A DNA stretch of 27,366 bases from Bacillota bacterium (GCA_016283945.1 JAEENW010000079.1:1-27366); one strand, 5' to 3'; counted from the first letter of the stretch, positions 6,887-15,876 are shown. Notes: generated by a model from the letters alone, not told the origin. A program made the numbers and translations.

Positions 6887-8614
6887 TTAGAACCACTTCT
6901 TGAGCTCGGCGATGCACTTGTCGAGAGCCATGATGCAGTCGCCGGCGGTGTTCTTGAGGCAGTAGTTGATAGCCTCTCTGCAGCTTCCGTCGAGCCTCTT
7001 GCAGGCGAACTCGTACTCGCCCTCTACCACGAATCCGAAGATGGTGGAGACTTCGGAGAGCAGTCCTTCCTTCTGGAGGGAAGTCAGGTGCTTGTCGGCC
7101 TCGGCCTTGCGGATGGCGGTGTTGAGGTTGTGCCAGCAGATGTTGTAGACGATGGAATCGGTGTCCATGAGGTCCTGAACGACCTGGGTCCAGGTGTGGA
7201 CCTCGTCGCGGAACTTCTTCTCGCCGAAGTACTGCATGGTGGAGTAGGTCTGGGTGTGGGCGCCGGGCCAGTTTCCGGCCTCGCCGATGACGCAGACGCC
7301 GAGCTTGTGGGTGGAGGCCTGAATGGCTCTTACCCAGCCCTTGTAGGCGCCGTGGATACCGGGACGTCCGTCGACCTTGATGTCGGCTCTCTCGAGTCCG
7401 GACATGGCGGCGGCCTGGATCAGGTGCTGAGCGCACCAGTCGTTGTCGTCAGCCTTCATGAAGGAGAACTCGGGCATGCCGGTCGGCTCCATGGTGTTGA
7501 GCTCGTAGTTCTCGCGGGCGGCCATCTCGCCCATGTGCTCGAGACCGACGGTGACGACGACCTTCTTCTTGACTTCCGGATGCACTACGTACGGATCGTG
7601 CTGGAAGTTGCCGTCCTCGAAGCCCTCGATGAAGTGGCGGGAGTCGATGCAGTATACGATGGTCTTCTTTCTCTCCTCCTGAGGAATGTGAGAGAAGTAC
7701 CTGGCGATGCCGATGGCGCCGAGGGAGCCGTTGTCCTGGGTGAGGGACATGGCGTCGACGTGGATGTTCACGGTCACGTACTCGTCCTTATCGGTGCCGT
7801 AGTACTTGCCGGGCTGGAACATGAAGTAGTTGTAGGCGTCGGTCCAGAAGAACTTGGAGTCGAGCTTGACCCAGGCGGTCTTTCCGGCCTTGGCAGCCTC
7901 GAGCACTTCCTTCTTGGTGACTCTGTCGACCACGATGGTGGGAAGCGGACGGACCTTCTGCCTGTCATAGAGTCCGTGGAGAGCTCCCTTGGTCATGTCG
8001 GAGCAGATGATCATGGCCTTGGCGCCGCCCATATTCGGGCAGAGAGGAATGAGATCCCACCAGGCGAAGAAGTTCCAGCGGTTGTTCCAGGAGCAGTTGA
8101 TCGTCGGATCCGGCTTCTCGAACATCTCGAAGTCGGGCTGGGGATCGCTGCGGTAGTTGGTGTCGGTGATGACGTAGCTTCCGAGGTAGGCAGGCTTGTA
8201 CGGCTTCTCGGGATGAGGCGGAGTGTCGATGACGATGATCTTTCCTTCCATGGATCCCTCGGGAGGCATTCCCTTGGTGATGTCCCAGAAGACCATGGGC
8301 GCTTCTACGCCGTCAGCTCCGGTGGAGGCGGAAAGCATGCAGAAGGTGCCTACGGGCAGAGCCTTGCCGTCGATCTTGAGGCCCATGACCTCTTCCTCGT
8401 GGTTCGGCCAATCCTTGACGATGTAGCTCTCCATCTGCCAGTGATGATCGAGATAATCGATGCAGCCGTAGCCCTCGAGCTTCTCCCTTACGAAGTTCAT
8501 GTAGGGAATGAAGCTGTCGTAACCGGGGTAGATCGGGCCGAGGGTGGACTTGTACTCGTGCCACGCCTTGCCTTCAGCTGCGGTCATCAGGAATTCAGGA
8601 TTAACTTTTTTCAT
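6887..8614 (-). CDS. Uncharacterised M28-like hydrolase with altered active-site motif
   Basis: 575 residues, no signal peptide, so probably cytoplasmic. Residues about 280-360 resemble the start of an M28 zinc aminopeptidase core: NIHVDAMS (His285, Asp287 in the H-x-D position), QDNGSLGAIGIARYF (Asp294, as in the M28 DNxSG motif), then a strand and GLEHMGE (Glu359/His360 where NxDMxG is usual), and a late His453 in WPGAHTQTY. A possible PA-like inserted domain precedes it (about 120-250: KIIVIDTPP, AMIICSDMTKG, TIVVDRVTKKEVLEA). The usual Glu-Glu dyad appears replaced by SRHFIEG (about 325-331), so peptidase activity is doubtful. The ATG at 8612-8614 has AAGGGG at 6 bases. It is transcribed from its own promoter-palindrome region and neighbours an AEC transporter and an S58 aminopeptidase, suggesting peptide or amide use. 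Fold assignment is moderate; substrate unknown. Confidence 0.75.
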   Translation of the reverse strand: MKKVNPEFLMTAAEGKAWHEYKSTLGPIYPGYDSFIPYMNFVREKLEGYGCIDYLDHHWQMESYIVKDWPNHEEEVMGLKIDGKALPVGTFCMLSASTGADGVEAPMVFWDITKGMPPEGSMEGKIIVIDTPPHPEKPYKPAYLGSYVITDTNYRSDPQPDFEMFEKPDPTINCSWNNRWNFFAWWDLIPLCPNMGGAKAMIICSDMTKGALHGLYDRQKVRPLPTIVVDRVTKKEVLEAAKAGKTAWVKLDSKFFWTDAYNYFMFQPGKYYGTDKDEYVTVNIHVDAMSLTQDNGSLGAIGIARYFSHIPQEERKKTIVYCIDSRHFIEGFEDGNFQHDPYVVHPEVKKKVVVTVGLEHMGEMAARENYELNTMEPTGMPEFSFMKADDNDWCAQHLIQAAAMSGLERADIKVDGRPGIHGAYKGWVRAIQASTHKLGVCVIGEAGNWPGAHTQTYSTMQYFGEKKFRDEVHTWTQVVQDLMDTDSIVYNICWHNLNTAIRKAEADKHLTSLQKEGLLSEVSTIFGFVVEGEYEFACKRLDGSCREAINYCLKNTAGDCIMALDKCIAELKKWF

Positions 8615-8667
8615 GTGTATCCCCTTTCGTGATAACAGGAAAAATACGATATCGGTCTAACAGATTG

Positions 8668-8706
8668 ATTATATCAAAACGCGCATATCGATTGGTATGC
8701 GCGTTT
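8668..8706 (-). promoter_or_regulatory. Promoter with overlapping 11-bp palindromic operator for the M28-like gene
   Basis: A perfect TATAAT lies on the minus strand at 8668-8673, about 55 bases before the start. Directly upstream, a perfect inverted repeat (8677-8687 with 8696-8706, AAACGCGCATA arms, 8-base centre) covers the spacer and the place of the -35 element, which itself is poor (ACCAAT). This arrangement fits a dimeric regulator controlling the promoter. Confidence 0.65.
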
Positions 8707-8806
8707 GAGATAGACAGTCTCTGATTTTGATATATATACTTCGTAGTTTTGTATAGATGACACATCGGGCACTCCGGCGCGACTGCCAAAAGACCGTTGA
8801 AACAGG

Positions 8807-9733
8807 CTAAAGGTTGTAGAGCGCTATCATCAGGGGCATCGTGACGATGCACAGCAGCGTCGAGACCACTCCGATGGCGCTCGCGTACTTTGCGTCGCGC
8901 CCGTAGAGCTGGGCCATCTGGCTGATGTTGACGGCGGTAGGCCCGCAGGCGGCCAGAAGCACGATCAGCATGAGCTGTTTACCGTCGGCTGCCATCGCGG
9001 CCATGGGCCCGAACTTGAGGAAGAGCACCGCGGGGATGGGCATCACGATGAGCCTCATGAAGCACATGAGCGGAGTCCTCTTGTAGGTGAAGATCTCCCT
9101 GAGCTCCATTCCGCCTATTATCATGCCCATGTTGAGCATTCCCATGGCGCCGACGAGGCTTCCGAGGCTGTTCATGGCGCTCTGGATGGGTCCCGGGAAC
9201 TCGGTGATCCCGAGGATCATGATGAAGATGCCGATGAACACGCTGATGATGTTGATGTTCTTGAAGACCTTTCTGAAGTCGGGGCGCCTCTCTCCGCAGA
9301 GTATGGACTTGCCGTTGGACCACATCATGAAGGTCTGGAAGGAGCTGTACATGCTCGCGTAGATGACCCACTGCGGCCCGAGCAGCGCGCTTACGAGCGG
9401 CACGATCAGGTTGAGCGAGTTGGAGTAGACTATCGCGGCGTGCTCCACCTCGTCGAGCTTCAGCAGCTTCGTGTAGAAGAGGCTGATGAACGTATAGAAC
9501 ATCTGGGTGATAACGCCAGCGGCGAGCGTGACGAGCAGCGCGTCGCGTATGTCGGGCGTGAAGCTCACCTGATAGGACGTGATGATGGTGCAGGGCGTCA
9601 CGGCATAGATCGTCAGCCTGGAGACGACGCGCGCGTCGTCGCTGCTGAGGATGCCGAGCCTTACGATCAGGAAGCCGACGAAGAGTATGAGCAGGAGGCT
9701 CATTATCTTGCCGGCGAGTATCAGTGAAGCCAT
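8807..9733 (-). CDS. AEC-family (auxin efflux carrier-like) membrane transporter
   Basis: 308 residues from the chosen start, with about ten hydrophobic segments in the two-halves layout of the AEC/Mem_trans family (MSLLLILFVGFLIVRLGI at the N-terminus; ISVFIGIFIMILGI in the middle; LLAACGPTAVNISQMAQLYG, the conserved late motif). Bacterial relatives export or import small organic acids such as malate or malonate; the substrate here is unknown. The longer frame begins at a GTG (9748), but the GGAGG at 9738-9742 lies inside it and serves the ATG at 9731-9733, so the shorter protein is preferred. It lies between a DmpA-type aminopeptidase and the M28-like gene, all on minus, but each gap is over 100 bases with its own promoter candidate. 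Confidence 0.93.
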   Translation of the reverse strand: MASLILAGKIMSLLLILFVGFLIVRLGILSSDDARVVSRLTIYAVTPCTIITSYQVSFTPDIRDALLVTLAAGVITQMFYTFISLFYTKLLKLDEVEHAAIVYSNSLNLIVPLVSALLGPQWVIYASMYSSFQTFMMWSNGKSILCGERRPDFRKVFKNINIISVFIGIFIMILGITEFPGPIQSAMNSLGSLVGAMGMLNMGMIIGGMELREIFTYKRTPLMCFMRLIVMPIPAVLFLKFGPMAAMAADGKQLMLIVLLAACGPTAVNISQMAQLYGRDAKYASAIGVVSTLLCIVTMPLMIALYNL

Positions 9734-9737
9734 TATT

Positions 9738-9742
9738 CCTCC
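9738..9742 (-). promoter_or_regulatory. Ribosome binding site fixing the AEC transporter start
   Basis: GGAGG on minus, 4 bases before ATG 9731-9733. It rules against the upstream in-frame GTG at 9748, which would put the site inside the coding sequence. Confidence 0.75.
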
Positions 9743-9768
9743 GATCACTCTAAAGCCGCGAACGCGAA

Positions 9769-9817
9769 AAGCCGGACCGCGGCAAATAACTCGTTAATGA
9801 TACCACATGTCCGGCTT
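9769..9817 (-). promoter_or_regulatory. Extended -10 promoter within a 9-bp inverted repeat, upstream of the AEC transporter
   Basis: TGG-TATCAT (9797-9805 on minus) is an extended -10. Perfect 9-base inverted-repeat arms AAGCCGGAC / GTCCGGCTT (9769-9777 and 9809-9817) bracket it: one arm falls in the -10/-35 spacer, the other downstream of the expected start. This suggests an operator pair, although a hairpin role on read-through RNA is possible. Confidence 0.45.
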
Positions 9818-9853
9818 GCGATTAAGAGTTTTTTGAGTGAGCGGGGCAGCGCG

Positions 9854-10906
9854 TCAGCTTCTCGGCTCTACGCCCTCCTCCTTCATGTAGTCCTTGAGGC
9901 TCTTGACGACCTTTCCGCCTATGCCCTTCATGGTGTCGGCGTGCCAGAGCGCGCTCGTGATCGCCTCCTCGACCGCCTCCGCCGCCATCTTGAAGACCGG
10001 GTCAAGGCAGTCGTCGAGGATCTGCGTGAGCTCTATGAAGCTCCCGTCCTGCTCGTGCGGTATGGTCCTGGCAGTTGAGAAGGCTATCGCGACGTCTCCC
10101 GAGCCGTTGCTGTAGTAGCCGCCCATGCGCCCTATCCCGGCGGCCGCCCTCATGCTGAGGCGCCTGAGCTGCCTGTCGGACATGGGGATATCGGTCGCGA
10201 GGATTATGACTATGGAGCCGCGGTCCTTCTTGGCGTCGTTGAGAGCGTCGGAGATGCGCTGCCCAATCGGGTCGCCCGCGATCACGAGGTCGCCGAAGGC
10301 TCCGAAGTTGCTCTGCACGAGGCAGCCGAGGGTGTAATCCTTGCCGTCGATCCCGACTATCCTCGAGGACGATCCTATGCCTGCCTTGATGCCCATGGTG
10401 CGCATACCGGTGCCTCCGCCCACGCAGCCCTCCTCGAACACCGTCGAGGCGCTCTCGATAGCCTGGTAGACGTATTCCTCTTTTATGTGAAGTCCTCTGA
10501 GATCGCTCAGCGGTCCGTCGTTGCACTCCGCGACTATGGGGTTGACCGTGCCGGTTGTAACGCCTATCTCCGGGTTCTGCTCGAGCATGTAGCGTATGAG
10601 CCCGCTCGCCGCGATGCCTATGCTGAGGGTGTTCGTCAGCACTATCGGGGTCTCTATGGTGCCGAGCTCCTCGACCTGCATGAGCCCCATGGTCTTGCCG
10701 AAGCCGTTGATTATTGCGCAGCCCGCGGCCACCTTGTTCCTGAAGATGTTCCCGCCGTGCGGAAGCACCGCGGTGACGCCGGTGTTGACGTTGCCGTTCC
10801 TGACCGTGACGTGGCCGACCTTGACTCCCGGCACGTCGGTTATGAGGTTGAGCTTGCCTCTCCTGCCCCTTCCTATGATGTAAGGGCAATCATTCTCAAG
10901 TCCCAT
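9854..10906 (-). CDS. P1-family (S58, DmpA-like) aminopeptidase
   Basis: 350 residues, usual for the DmpA/L-aminopeptidase D-esterase family, N-terminal nucleophile enzymes that self-cleave into two chains. N-terminal motifs: LNLITDVPGVKVGHVT and TGVTAVLPHGGN; central ALTNTLSIG-like TNTLSIGIAASGLIR and VGGGTGM. The self-cleavage site is recognisable as Gly230-Ser231 in DRGSIVIILATDIPMS, with Ser231 becoming the new N-terminal nucleophile. MGGYYSNGSGDVAIAFST matches the conserved C-terminal chain. Such enzymes remove N-terminal residues, including beta- or D-amino acids, from small peptides and amides. The ATG at 10904-10906 has GGGAGG at 7 bases. Located 78 bases after fumarase with a hairpin between and no obvious promoter, so probably cotranscribed with it. 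Assignment is firm; substrate is unknown. Confidence 0.94.
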   Translation of the reverse strand: MGLENDCPYIIGRGRRGKLNLITDVPGVKVGHVTVRNGNVNTGVTAVLPHGGNIFRNKVAAGCAIINGFGKTMGLMQVEELGTIETPIVLTNTLSIGIAASGLIRYMLEQNPEIGVTTGTVNPIVAECNDGPLSDLRGLHIKEEYVYQAIESASTVFEEGCVGGGTGMRTMGIKAGIGSSSRIVGIDGKDYTLGCLVQSNFGAFGDLVIAGDPIGQRISDALNDAKKDRGSIVIILATDIPMSDRQLRRLSMRAAAGIGRMGGYYSNGSGDVAIAFSTARTIPHEQDGSFIELTQILDDCLDPVFKMAAEAVEEAITSALWHADTMKGIGGKVVKSLKDYMKEEGVEPRS

Positions 10907-10932
10907 GTATATTCCTCCCTTCCCTGCTATAA

Positions 10933-10962
10933 GGCGGCAGTCCGCCGAAGCGTACTGCCGCC
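10933..10962 (-). other. Intercistronic hairpin between fumarase and S58 peptidase genes
   Basis: Perfect 9-bp inverted repeat (10933-10941 with 10954-10962, GGCGGCAGT arms, 12-base loop) with no U-run after it on minus. It may partly terminate or protect the fumarase mRNA. Confidence 0.6.
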
Positions 10963-10984
10963 CATTCAGAGCTTTCGCCTGTTA

Positions 10985-12385
<1,401 letters not shown>

Positions 12386-12410
12386 GTCAGTCCTCCCTGC
12401 TTTTTTTATG

Positions 12411-12440
12411 ATTGTACCATGAAAGAGCCGCCTCTGTCAC
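12411..12440 (-). promoter_or_regulatory. fumC promoter
   Basis: On minus: GTGACA (12435-12440), 18-base spacer, TACAAT (12411-12416), with TGG directly before it giving an extended -10. It lies 26 bases upstream of the fumC ATG. Confidence 0.65.
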
Positions 12441-12513
12441 CGCCGCGGCGAGTTTTTTCATCCCCCGTGCGCCCGGCGGGCGGTGTCCGCCGCTTATCCG
12501 GAGCTATCCGCTT

Positions 12514-13467
12514 TCAGCGGTGCTCCTCTATGAATCCCAGCGTGAGGGCTTCGTAGCGCTCCCTGTCGCAGAAGAAGCTCATGCCGTGCTCGGCGCCCTC
12601 GAAGAGCTCGTATCGGACGGTCCCGGGGTTGGCCTCGGCGATCCTCGCGCTCATGCAGGCGGGCACGAAACCGTCTGCCGTGCCGTGGATCAGCAGTACC
12701 GGAAGACTGCTCACTCTAACGGCTTCGGACGCGCTTACGTCCTCGAGCCTGAAGCCTCCGAAGAGCCTCGCCGCAGCCTTCGCGTAGACCATCGCCTGGG
12801 GCGGAAGCCCGTAGTTTTCTACCGCGACCTTCCCGAGTATCTCCTTCGGCGAATCGAACGGGCAGTCGGCGATGATGCCCTTCACGTTCTTCGGGAGCCC
12901 GGTGTCAGCCGACATGAGCACCGCGGCGGCGCCCATGGAGATCCCGCAGAGGAATACCGGTCGCTCCTCGCCGAAGCGCCTCCTCGCGTACTCCGCCCAG
13001 CTCCTCACGTCGTAGCGCTCCAGTATGCCGAAGGTCATGCTCTTTCCTCCGCTCACGCCCTGCCCCCTCTCGTCCACGAGTATGGTGCTGAGCCCGGCGT
13101 CGAGCAGGAAATTGCCTCCGCCCGCGAAGTCGCGGAAGGCGGTCCCCTTCCAGCCGTGGAAGCATATTACGAGCGGAGTTCCGGGGCCCTGCTCGTAGAG
13201 CCTGCCCGCGAGAACGAGCCCGTCGAGGGACTTGGTGTAGACCCACTCGAAGCGCCTGGCGGCGAGCCTGTCTATGAGGGCCGTGATCTCATCCCCGTGC
13301 TCGAGCATCTGGCCCCTGAAATTGAAATCCTTGTCGTCCCTGTTCCTCAGATCCGCGGCGCTGAAGGCCTTTTTGTACGCCCAGGCCGCCGGACCTATGG
13401 TGACCGCTGCCGCGGCGGCGCCGGCTGCGGCGATTCTGGCAGCTGTCCTTATGATCGTTCCGGTCAT
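12514..13467 (-). CDS. Membrane-anchored alpha/beta hydrolase (serine hydrolase)
   Basis: 317 residues. The N-terminus (about 5-30) is a long Ala-rich hydrophobic segment, probably an uncleaved anchor or signal peptide. The alpha/beta-hydrolase core follows: oxyanion motif CFHGWKGTA (103-111), VDERGQGVSGG, nucleophile elbow GISMGA (Ser177), acid Asp265 in IHGTADGFVP, and His294 in GAEHGMSF, a complete triad. The whole matches the Bacillus YqkD/BAAT-type family often labelled extracellular hydrolase or esterase; the substrate is unknown. The ATG has GAGGAGG 6 bases upstream and a very good promoter at 13494-13522. A CCGCT-AGCGG hairpin sits on its stop codon. It is divergent from the HAD phosphatase, with overlapping promoters. 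Confidence 0.92.
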   Translation of the reverse strand: MTGTIIRTAARIAAAGAAAAAVTIGPAAWAYKKAFSAADLRNRDDKDFNFRGQMLEHGDEITALIDRLAARRFEWVYTKSLDGLVLAGRLYEQGPGTPLVICFHGWKGTAFRDFAGGGNFLLDAGLSTILVDERGQGVSGGKSMTFGILERYDVRSWAEYARRRFGEERPVFLCGISMGAAAVLMSADTGLPKNVKGIIADCPFDSPKEILGKVAVENYGLPPQAMVYAKAAARLFGGFRLEDVSASEAVRVSSLPVLLIHGTADGFVPACMSARIAEANPGTVRYELFEGAEHGMSFFCDRERYEALTLGFIEEHR

Positions 13468-13493
13468 GGATAACCTCCTCTTTTACAATGCAG

Positions 13494-13522
13494 ATTATAG
13501 TACCGCGCGGGCTGTTTTTCAA
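13494..13522 (-). promoter_or_regulatory. Promoter of the alpha/beta hydrolase
   Basis: TTGAAA (13517-13522 on minus), exactly 17 bases, TATAAT (13494-13499). Nearly ideal sigma-A spacing and sequence. Confidence 0.85.
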
Positions 13523-13543
13523 AGGGAGATACTGTGATATAAT
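13515..13543 (+). promoter_or_regulatory. Divergent promoter of the HAD phosphatase
   Basis: TGA-TATAAT, an extended -10 (TATAAT at 13538-13543). Its -35 position (13515-13520) overlaps the -35 of the opposite promoter, so the two genes cannot be initiated at the same time. Confidence 0.7.
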
Positions 13544-13559
13544 GCGCGGGTAGAAGACA

Positions 13560-13640
13560 AACTCCCGGCGGGCGACGCGGGCGGCAAAGCCCGGATCCTA
13601 CGTCGTGCCGGAGGGACAGCGCCTACAGGGCGCTCAGCTG
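13560..13640 (+). other. Structured leader of the HAD phosphatase mRNA
   Basis: About 100 bases of leader run from the expected transcription start to the ATG. It folds by eye into an imperfect long hairpin with nested stems: CTCC(C)GGC with GCCGGAG, CGACG with CGTCG, and GGGC with GCCC around a GGCAAA loop. A second 6-bp stem follows, AGCGCC with GGCGCT, just before the AAAGG ribosome site. No known riboswitch consensus was recognised. Confidence 0.45.
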
Positions 13641-13652
13641 AAAGGAAATGGT

Positions 13653-14330
13653 ATGGACAAGGCACCCAAGGCAGTAATATTCGACATGGACGGCACTCTC
13701 ATCGATTCCGAAAGGCTCCTCATAGACACCTGGAGGATCACGGCGGAAAAGCACGGCTTCGACTACCTTCATTTCGTCGAGGTCCTCAAGCTCTGCATAG
13801 GCCTTCGCAACGACGAGACCTCGAAGGTCTTCGAGCGGGAATACGGCCCTGACTTCGACTACCGCGCCTACGGAGAAGAGACCATAGAGATCTTCCTGCA
13901 GAGGGTGCTCGACGGCGAGGCAGGTATCAAGCCCGGCGCCTTCTACATCCTGGAGGGTCTGAGGCTGCGCGGCGTGCCCATCGCGCTCGGCACCTCGACC
14001 CGCACCGTGCGCGTCGAGCCGCGCGTCCGCGTGAGCGGCATGGAGGGCTACTTCGACGCCGTCGTCTGCGGAGACATGGTGAGCCGCAGCAAGCCCGAGC
14101 CGGACATCTTTCTGAAGGCCGCGGAGCGGCTGGGAGTCTCCCCCGAGGACTGCCTCGTGGTCGAGGACTCCAACGCCGGCGCCGAGGCCGCTTTCAGAGC
14201 CGGGATGCGCGTGATACTGGTGCCCGACGTGCTCGAGCCGAGCCCCGAAAACAAAGAGCGCGCCGAGAGGGTCTGCGAGGACCTCTTCGGCGCGGCTGAT
14301 CACATATTCGGGCTGCTGGACGGAAAGTAA
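13653..14330 (+). CDS. HAD-superfamily phosphatase (beta-phosphoglucomutase-like)
   Basis: 225 residues. All four HAD motifs are present: DMDGTLIDSE (Asp11 nucleophile, Asp13), ALGTSTR (Thr114/Ser115), Lys147 in SRSKPEPDIF, and VVEDSNAGAEAA (Glu171-Asp172). The four-helix cap between motifs I and II is of the C1 type seen in beta-phosphoglucomutase and sugar-phosphate phosphatases. It acts in the cytoplasm on a small phosphate ester or as a mutase; the substrate is not predictable. The frame is open 16 codons farther upstream, but the ATG at 13653 has AAAGG 7 bases before it and begins directly at the fold, so it is the chosen start. It has its own promoter and a terminator after it. Confidence 0.93.
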   Translation: MDKAPKAVIFDMDGTLIDSERLLIDTWRITAEKHGFDYLHFVEVLKLCIGLRNDETSKVFEREYGPDFDYRAYGEETIEIFLQRVLDGEAGIKPGAFYILEGLRLRGVPIALGTSTRTVRVEPRVRVSGMEGYFDAVVCGDMVSRSKPEPDIFLKAAERLGVSPEDCLVVEDSNAGAEAAFRAGMRVILVPDVLEPSPENKERAERVCEDLFGAADHIFGLLDGK

Positions 14331-14366
14331 GCTCCGCCCGCGGCGCGATCCGGATTTAATTTTAAC

Positions 14367-14403
14367 GGCCTCATTCCCGCCCGGGGATCAGGCCTTTTTC
14401 TTT
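14367..14403 (+). terminator. Terminator of the HAD phosphatase, overlapping the end of the MFS gene
   Basis: GGCCT (14367-14371) pairs with AGGCC (14390-14394), with an internal CCCG/CGGG pairing, followed by TTTTTCTTT. The right arm and the T-run are also the last codons (Lys-Lys-Lys-Ala-stop) of the convergent MFS gene. Confidence 0.75.
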
Positions 14404-15620
14404 CCAAGGCTCATCAGGCAGACCAGCGCGACTGCTCCCATGGCGAGGCACAGGGTCCAGGCTATGGAGTAGCTGTGGGTCATGTCGTACACGGCGGAGA
14501 CCACGGGATTGCTGAAGGCTCCAGCCAGGAGCACGAAGACCGCGAGCTCGCCCGCGACTATGCTGTAGTACTCCATGTCGAAGATGCGGCTTATGATGGA
14601 GCTGGAGTAGAGGCTCTGAGAGCCGAAGCTCAGGCCGTAGGCGAGTATGCTCGCTACGAGCAGCGCCTTTCCGGGCATCATGCAGGCCAGGATCATCAGG
14701 CCGTAGGCGAGGATCTGGCATCCGGAGCCGAGCAGCACGCCACCCCTTATGCCCTTCCTGTCGAAGAGCTTGCCCATGAGGAGCTTGGATACCACCGCTC
14801 CGATGCTGTGGACCGAGATCATCATCGCGGCGAAGCCGGGATCGAAGGCCAGCGACTGCGCGAAGGTCGAGATGTGATAGAGGCCGACGCAGCAGAACGA
14901 GTTGGCCATGAGGCCGACGGCGAGCAGCCAGAACCTCCTGTCCTTGTGCAGCTGCGCGGTGAAGCTCTTTACGTCGCCCTTGGGAGCGCTCTCGCCGTCC
15001 TCCCCTGCCTTCGGGGCGGCAGCGGGCTGAGTGCCTTCGGGCCAGTCCTTGACTATGAAGAAGCAGAGCGGGACGAGTATGGCCATCGCGCCGAGACCGC
15101 AGACCAGGTAGGCGTTGCGCCAGCCCGCGCCCGCGATCAGGTTCGAGAGAGGCACCGACAGCAGCACGCCGCCGAGGCTCGTTCCGATGCTGATGATGCT
15201 GAAGGCAAAGCTCCTGTCGTTGCCGAACCAGCGGTTCATGAGTATCGCGAGCGGCATCATGAGGCAGAACTCTACGCCGCAGTCCCTGACTCCGGCGAGC
15301 ACGTAGAGCAGCATGACCGACTTCGCGAAATACTGCAGGGCTATGCTAAGCGAGGTCACGGTGAGACCCATGAGCATGAGCTTCCTGACGCTCTTCACGG
15401 AGAAGAGCCTTCCCGCTATGGGCGCTATGACCATGCCCGCGATGGAGGCGATGGTGGTCGTGAGCGAGAGAGCGCTGCGGCTTATGCCCAGGTCCTCCGT
15501 GATGGGGACCACGAAGAGGCTGAAGGCGTTGTAGCACAGATACTGAAGTATCATCAGCGAGAGCGCGCCGTAGGCTACCATGAGCCAGCCGCGCCTTCTG
15601 TTTTCAGAGTAAGTGGCCAT
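14388..15620 (-). CDS. MFS transporter (monocarboxylate / oxalate-formate antiporter-like)
   Basis: 410 residues with about 12 hydrophobic segments split into two halves by a charged cytoplasmic loop (about 195-225, AAAPKAGEDGESAPKGDVKS). The opening GWLMVAYGALSLMILQYLCYNAFSLFVVPI and the SVKSVRKLMLMG loop fit the OFA/MCT branch of major facilitators, which exchange or symport small carboxylates. The motif FGNDRSFAFSIISIGTSLGG in TM4-5 is typical of this branch. The ATG at 15618-15620 has AAGGG about 10 bases upstream, a weak site. Substrate unknown; with fumarase and an AEC carrier nearby, an organic acid is plausible but only inferred. Single-gene unit. Confidence 0.92.
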   Translation of the reverse strand: MATYSENRRRGWLMVAYGALSLMILQYLCYNAFSLFVVPITEDLGISRSALSLTTTIASIAGMVIAPIAGRLFSVKSVRKLMLMGLTVTSLSIALQYFAKSVMLLYVLAGVRDCGVEFCLMMPLAILMNRWFGNDRSFAFSIISIGTSLGGVLLSVPLSNLIAGAGWRNAYLVCGLGAMAILVPLCFFIVKDWPEGTQPAAAPKAGEDGESAPKGDVKSFTAQLHKDRRFWLLAVGLMANSFCCVGLYHISTFAQSLAFDPGFAAMMISVHSIGAVVSKLLMGKLFDRKGIRGGVLLGSGCQILAYGLMILACMMPGKALLVASILAYGLSFGSQSLYSSSIISRIFDMEYYSIVAGELAVFVLLAGAFSNPVVSAVYDMTHSYSIAWTLCLAMGAVALVCLMSLGKKKA

Positions 15621-15688
15621 TATATAGTTTCCCTTTTCTTTAAGTGTTGATCGTCCTGACTGCGGCCGCTCGAGCGAACCGCCCGAAT

Positions 15689-15694
15689 ATTATA
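15689..15694 (-). promoter_or_regulatory. Candidate -10 of the MFS gene
   Basis: TATAAT on minus, 69 bases before the ATG; the -35 is poor (GTGCAA at 17 bases). Confidence 0.45.
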
Positions 15695-15711
15695 AAACAA
15701 ATGCGCTGAGA

Positions 15712-15741
15712 TTGCACCAACTATCGGCCTGCTGATATAAT
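15712..15741 (+). promoter_or_regulatory. Promoter of the C_GCAxxG_C_C gene
   Basis: TTGCAC (15712-15717), 18 bases, TATAAT (15736-15741), with TGA before it making an extended -10. It is divergent from, and 18 bases away from, the MFS -10 candidate. Confidence 0.7.
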
Positions 15742-15754
15742 ATTTTTCAGCAAA

Positions 15755-15876
15755 AAGGCGCGCGGATGCGTGCCGCTGCCCCAAGGCGCGGAGGCGTGAA
15801 CTGGGTACCAAGGCGCGGCGGAGCGATCACTAAGCCATCACTAATACATGCCGGCATATCCGTGACGCCGAGTGAC
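15755..15876 (+). repeat. Leader with three sets of short direct repeats
   Basis: Between promoter and gene: AAGGCGCG three times at 15755, 15783 and 15810 (spacing 28 and 27; the last two extend to CCAAGGCGCGG); ATCACTA twice (15826-15832, 15837-15843, 11-base period); GTGAC twice (15862-15866, 15872-15876, 10-base period); and a palindrome ATGCCGGCAT (15848-15857). No known RNA family recognised. Confidence 0.6.

Noticed and set aside
13605..13652. In-frame upstream ATG adding 16 residues to the HAD phosphatase
   Set aside because: The extension is encoded by the structured leader and has no ribosome site; the internal ATG has one and begins at the fold.
15801..15818. TGGGTACC-like bases reminiscent of a T-box antiterminator
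   Set aside because: No specifier stem, no terminator/antiterminator pair and the bases after TACC do not follow the T-box consensus.
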